This document shows positions 31,090 through 31,163 of a DNA stretch of 31,163 nt, one piece after another; position 1 is the stretch's first letter, and every line of letters starts with the position of its first letter. Below the pieces are notes generated by a model that saw only the letters and a program-made list of their open reading frames with translations, ran no database searches and was not told the origin of the DNA. The DNA is from an uncultured Lachnospiraceae bacterium (lineage in GTDB: Bacteria; Bacillota; Clostridia; Lachnospirales; Lachnospiraceae). The DNA is taken from assembly GCA_910588535.1 (NCBI GenBank), contig CAJUOO010000036.1:1-31163 (forward strand). Reading direction: 5' to 3'. The position numbers and the translations under genes are program-made.

Positions 31090-31163
31090 TTACTTCACAA
31101 TATACATCACAGGTGCAGAGGTATCTATGCCTTTATACATTTCCTCAAATCCCGCATAGCGAT
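31090..31163 (-). CDS. C-terminal end of an unidentified minus-strand gene (partial)
   Basis: A frame open from the window edge ends at TAA 31090-31092 and encodes RYAGFEEMYKGIDTSAPVMY followed by IVK. The residue composition looks like real protein, but 23 residues are too few to name a family. The gene enters from beyond the right end of the window and stops 85 nt before the promoter of the flavodoxin-family pseudogene. It could itself be a fragment, as its neighbour is degraded. Confidence 0.45.
   Translation of the reverse strand, partial: RYAGFEEMYKGIDTSAPVMYIVK

Overview
The window looks like chromosome of a Gram-positive anaerobe of the class Clostridia, most likely a Lachnospiraceae-type organism (inference). 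The basis is the class 1B pyrD/pyrK pair, split scpA/scpB, a Feo system with two free FeoA proteins and a small Cys-rich FeoB partner, an LTA-synthase-like sulfatase, DacA/DacF-type carboxypeptidases, GGAGG-type ribosome binding sites and moderate G+C. No phage, plasmid, tRNA, rRNA or CRISPR is visible.

Layout. (1) 1-5323 is the accessory end: three copies of a palindromic MITE-like repeat (A at 1-190, cut by the window; B at 1002-1200; C at 5021-5323), a cluster of hairpins, an AT-rich GNAT acetyltransferase, an OmpR-type two-component pair, cysK and a DUF4303 protein. (2) 5335-8807 is an iron module: feoA, feoA and feoB plus a small Cys-rich membrane protein, divergent from a short DtxR-family regulator. 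The feoA promoter (TTGACA-N17-TATACT) is overlapped by a 20-bp palindrome, and a related site precedes feoB. (3) 8779-13734 is a minus-strand run: an Lnt-like apolipoprotein N-acyltransferase, an RlmD/RlmCD-like rRNA methyltransferase, a chemoreceptor without a sizeable external sensor domain, and a DUF1624 membrane protein. (4) yebC lies alone on the plus strand with its own promoter and ends in a perfect 17-bp-arm hairpin shared with a convergent operon. (5) 14731-18016 on the minus strand encodes an ECF sigma factor, a zinc-finger membrane anti-sigma factor, an OmpR-type regulator, a possible 38-aa ORF and a BceS-like intramembrane-sensing kinase. (6) 18235-30454 is one long minus-strand block: pyrC-pyrF-pyrK-pyrD, an LTA-synthase-like sulfatase with a C-terminal IPT-like domain, an unrecognised membrane-anchored protein, a DacF-like carboxypeptidase, a membrane-anchored metallophosphoesterase, scpA, scpB and dacA. 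It starts at a good promoter (30521-30549) with a leader hairpin and stops at a terminator (18199-18232). (7) 30586-31163 holds the decayed remains of a flavodoxin-family oxidoreductase, still flanked by a near-consensus promoter and an intact terminator, and the C-terminal end of another minus-strand gene.

Most of the window is ordinary core genome. The parts most worth a second look are the palindromic repeat, whose arms differ between copies but stay perfectly self-complementary; the hairpin cluster beside the GNAT gene; the iron regulon, whose regulator carries a DtxR-like (not MntR-like) metal site and whose operators can be read directly; the Lnt homologue in a monoderm; and the flavodoxin pseudogene kept between working signals. 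I did not find a clearly new multi-gene system.
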